The position numbers and the translations under genes are program-made. From positions 1-5,383 of the forward strand of contig UQVT01000129.1 of NCBI GenBank assembly GCA_900544465.1: a DNA stretch of 5,383 bases. Reading direction: 5' to 3'. The notes below the pieces were generated by a model. That model saw nothing but the letters and a program-made list of their open reading frames with translations. It had not been told where the DNA came from and did not search any database. Source of the stretch: an uncultured Collinsella sp. GTDB lineage: Bacteria > Actinomycetota > Coriobacteriia > Coriobacteriales > Coriobacteriaceae. Shown in pieces: positions 4,487 to 5,383 of the stretch. How positions within the stretch are numbered: position 1 is the stretch's first letter; every line of letters starts with the position of its first letter.

Positions 4487-5383
4487 TTACGCCGGCTTGA
4501 GCCCAAAGCACGCTCGGAGCGTATTCAGCAGAGCATCTTGCCTCTTTCGACGAGCCTCTACACGATTCTGATATCGTTTACCCATACGCTGGTGGATGCG
4601 CCATGCGAGCGCTTCCATCGCTTCCATGTCACAGAGCATTTCGTTGTTGACCGTCGCGATCTCGATTCCCATAGTGATCAAGCCCGTGTTGCGTTTTTCA
4701 TCATGGATACGTCCCCTCCGGGAGGAATGGCCCAGCTCACCGTTGTATTCCAGGTCAAACCGGGCTGTTTCCTGATACGCATCGCAAACTGCGTGCGACA
4801 TCCCAGAGATTGCCTGCGCGCGGTCATCGAACTCGATCTTGTAGTCGGTCTTAAAAGGACCGCAGGCAAATCCGCCATAGGAAAACGGAAGCGAAAACAG
4901 AGCGAGCATGATGCACTCCATGGGCGACAGCAGGTTTTCTGACAGGTAAGAACACAGGCGCAGCAGCTGTTTGGCCACATTCCCCTTGCACGCCGCAAGG
5001 TAATCTACCAGGCGATCGGGTGTCAGCACGGGCTCGACCTCAAAGTAACCGACATCTGGCGGCTGGTCTTTGTCCTTTGCCAATTTGTTCACGACAGGCA
5101 ATGTGTAGGGAGGTAGATACTGCCCGCGGTCACTCAGCGAAATCTTAGAGCACAGCTCCTGGGCCAGGGCAAATGCCTGGATACAGCCGACCTCGCGGGC
5201 GACGGCAACACAAAGGGCCTCGGGAGATAGACTGTACACCCCTGGTTCCACCTCTAGAATCGAGCCGGCGGGCAACCCAGAGCATACGGACCAGCCCACG
5301 CCAGGCATGCGGCGGCGCTGCGCCGCAGATCCCACCAGCAAGCAAAGATCTTCTTGCACCTCGCCGCTTGCGGCCCCAATCCG
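4487..5383 (-). CDS. Hypothetical Coriobacteriia-type protein with possible DUF559/Vsr-like endonuclease-fold segment (N-terminus beyond window)
   Basis: The frame is open to the window edge, so the 298 visible residues are the C-terminal part and the true start lies outside; an internal GTG at 5357-5359 has no reason to be the start. Numbering from the edge, LPAGS (37-41), GVYSLSPE (48-55) and ELC (76-78) resemble the N-terminal part of a protein group I recall as abundant in Collinsella and Eggerthella relatives. SPMECIMLAL (153-162) and LPFSYGGFACG (165-175) follow. The C-terminal part has FDLEYNG (209-215), H219 and HDEKRN (227-232). The D-x-E, Gly, His, then D-x-x-R pattern is that of the DUF559/Vsr-like PD-(D/E)XK fold. 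A basic tail (RVEARRKRQ) ends the protein. Nuclease activity is an inference; relatives are sometimes labelled AbiEi-like or just hypothetical. No partner gene (toxin, methylase) is in view. Confidence 0.75.
   Translation of the reverse strand, partial: RIGAASGEVQEDLCLLVGSAAQRRRMPGVGWSVCSGLPAGSILEVEPGVYSLSPEALCVAVAREVGCIQAFALAQELCSKISLSDRGQYLPPYTLPVVNKLAKDKDQPPDVGYFEVEPVLTPDRLVDYLAACKGNVAKQLLRLCSYLSENLLSPMECIMLALFSLPFSYGGFACGPFKTDYKIEFDDRAQAISGMSHAVCDAYQETARFDLEYNGELGHSSRRGRIHDEKRNTGLITMGIEIATVNNEMLCDMEAMEALAWRIHQRMGKRYQNRVEARRKRQDALLNTLRACFGLKPA

Overview
The window looks like a chromosomal segment of a high-GC Coriobacteriia member, most likely Collinsella or a close relative (inference). 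The reasons are the GC-rich codon use, the long-form ribosome hibernation factor beside a DegV gene, and a large cysteine-containing hypothetical protein of a kind I associate with gut Coriobacteriia. No rRNA, tRNA, CRISPR array, transposase or integrase gene is visible. All five protein genes lie on the minus strand, so transcription runs from right to left.

In transcription order: (1) at the right edge (4487-5383) is the C-terminal 298 residues of a hypothetical protein with a possible DUF559/Vsr-like endonuclease-fold segment. (2) Just beyond its stop is a 227-bp AT-richer element (4230-4456) bounded by long, nearly identical inverted repeats, followed by two GC-rich hairpins (4186-4233). 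(3) A promoter with a perfect TATAAT and an overlapping dyad (4085-4113) faces a leader of about 330 nt and then a gene for a lipoprotein of the family 3 solute-binding fold (2743-3753). That gene ends in a strong intrinsic terminator (2643-2676). (4) After a 316-nt gap come the long hibernation-promoting factor (1842-2426), a dyad, an intrinsic terminator, and a DegV-family fatty-acid-binding protein (809-1762). The DegV ribosome binding site begins 4 nt past the terminator's T-run. (5) At the left edge is a beta-hydroxyacid dehydrogenase (3-hydroxyisobutyrate / tartronate-semialdehyde reductase type), cut off at its C-terminus (1-710).

The genes do not form one obvious pathway. Hpf and degV are the only plausible co-transcribed pair, with the terminator between them acting as a possible read-through valve. 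The lipoprotein is an orphan binding protein with no permease or ATPase gene in the window. The most unusual DNA is the paired inverted-repeat element at 4230-4456. Its two 47-nt units share a perfect 29-nt core, and each carries a small hairpin whose arms have partly co-varied. This suggests a selected structure rather than random sequence. I see no complete new multi-gene system.
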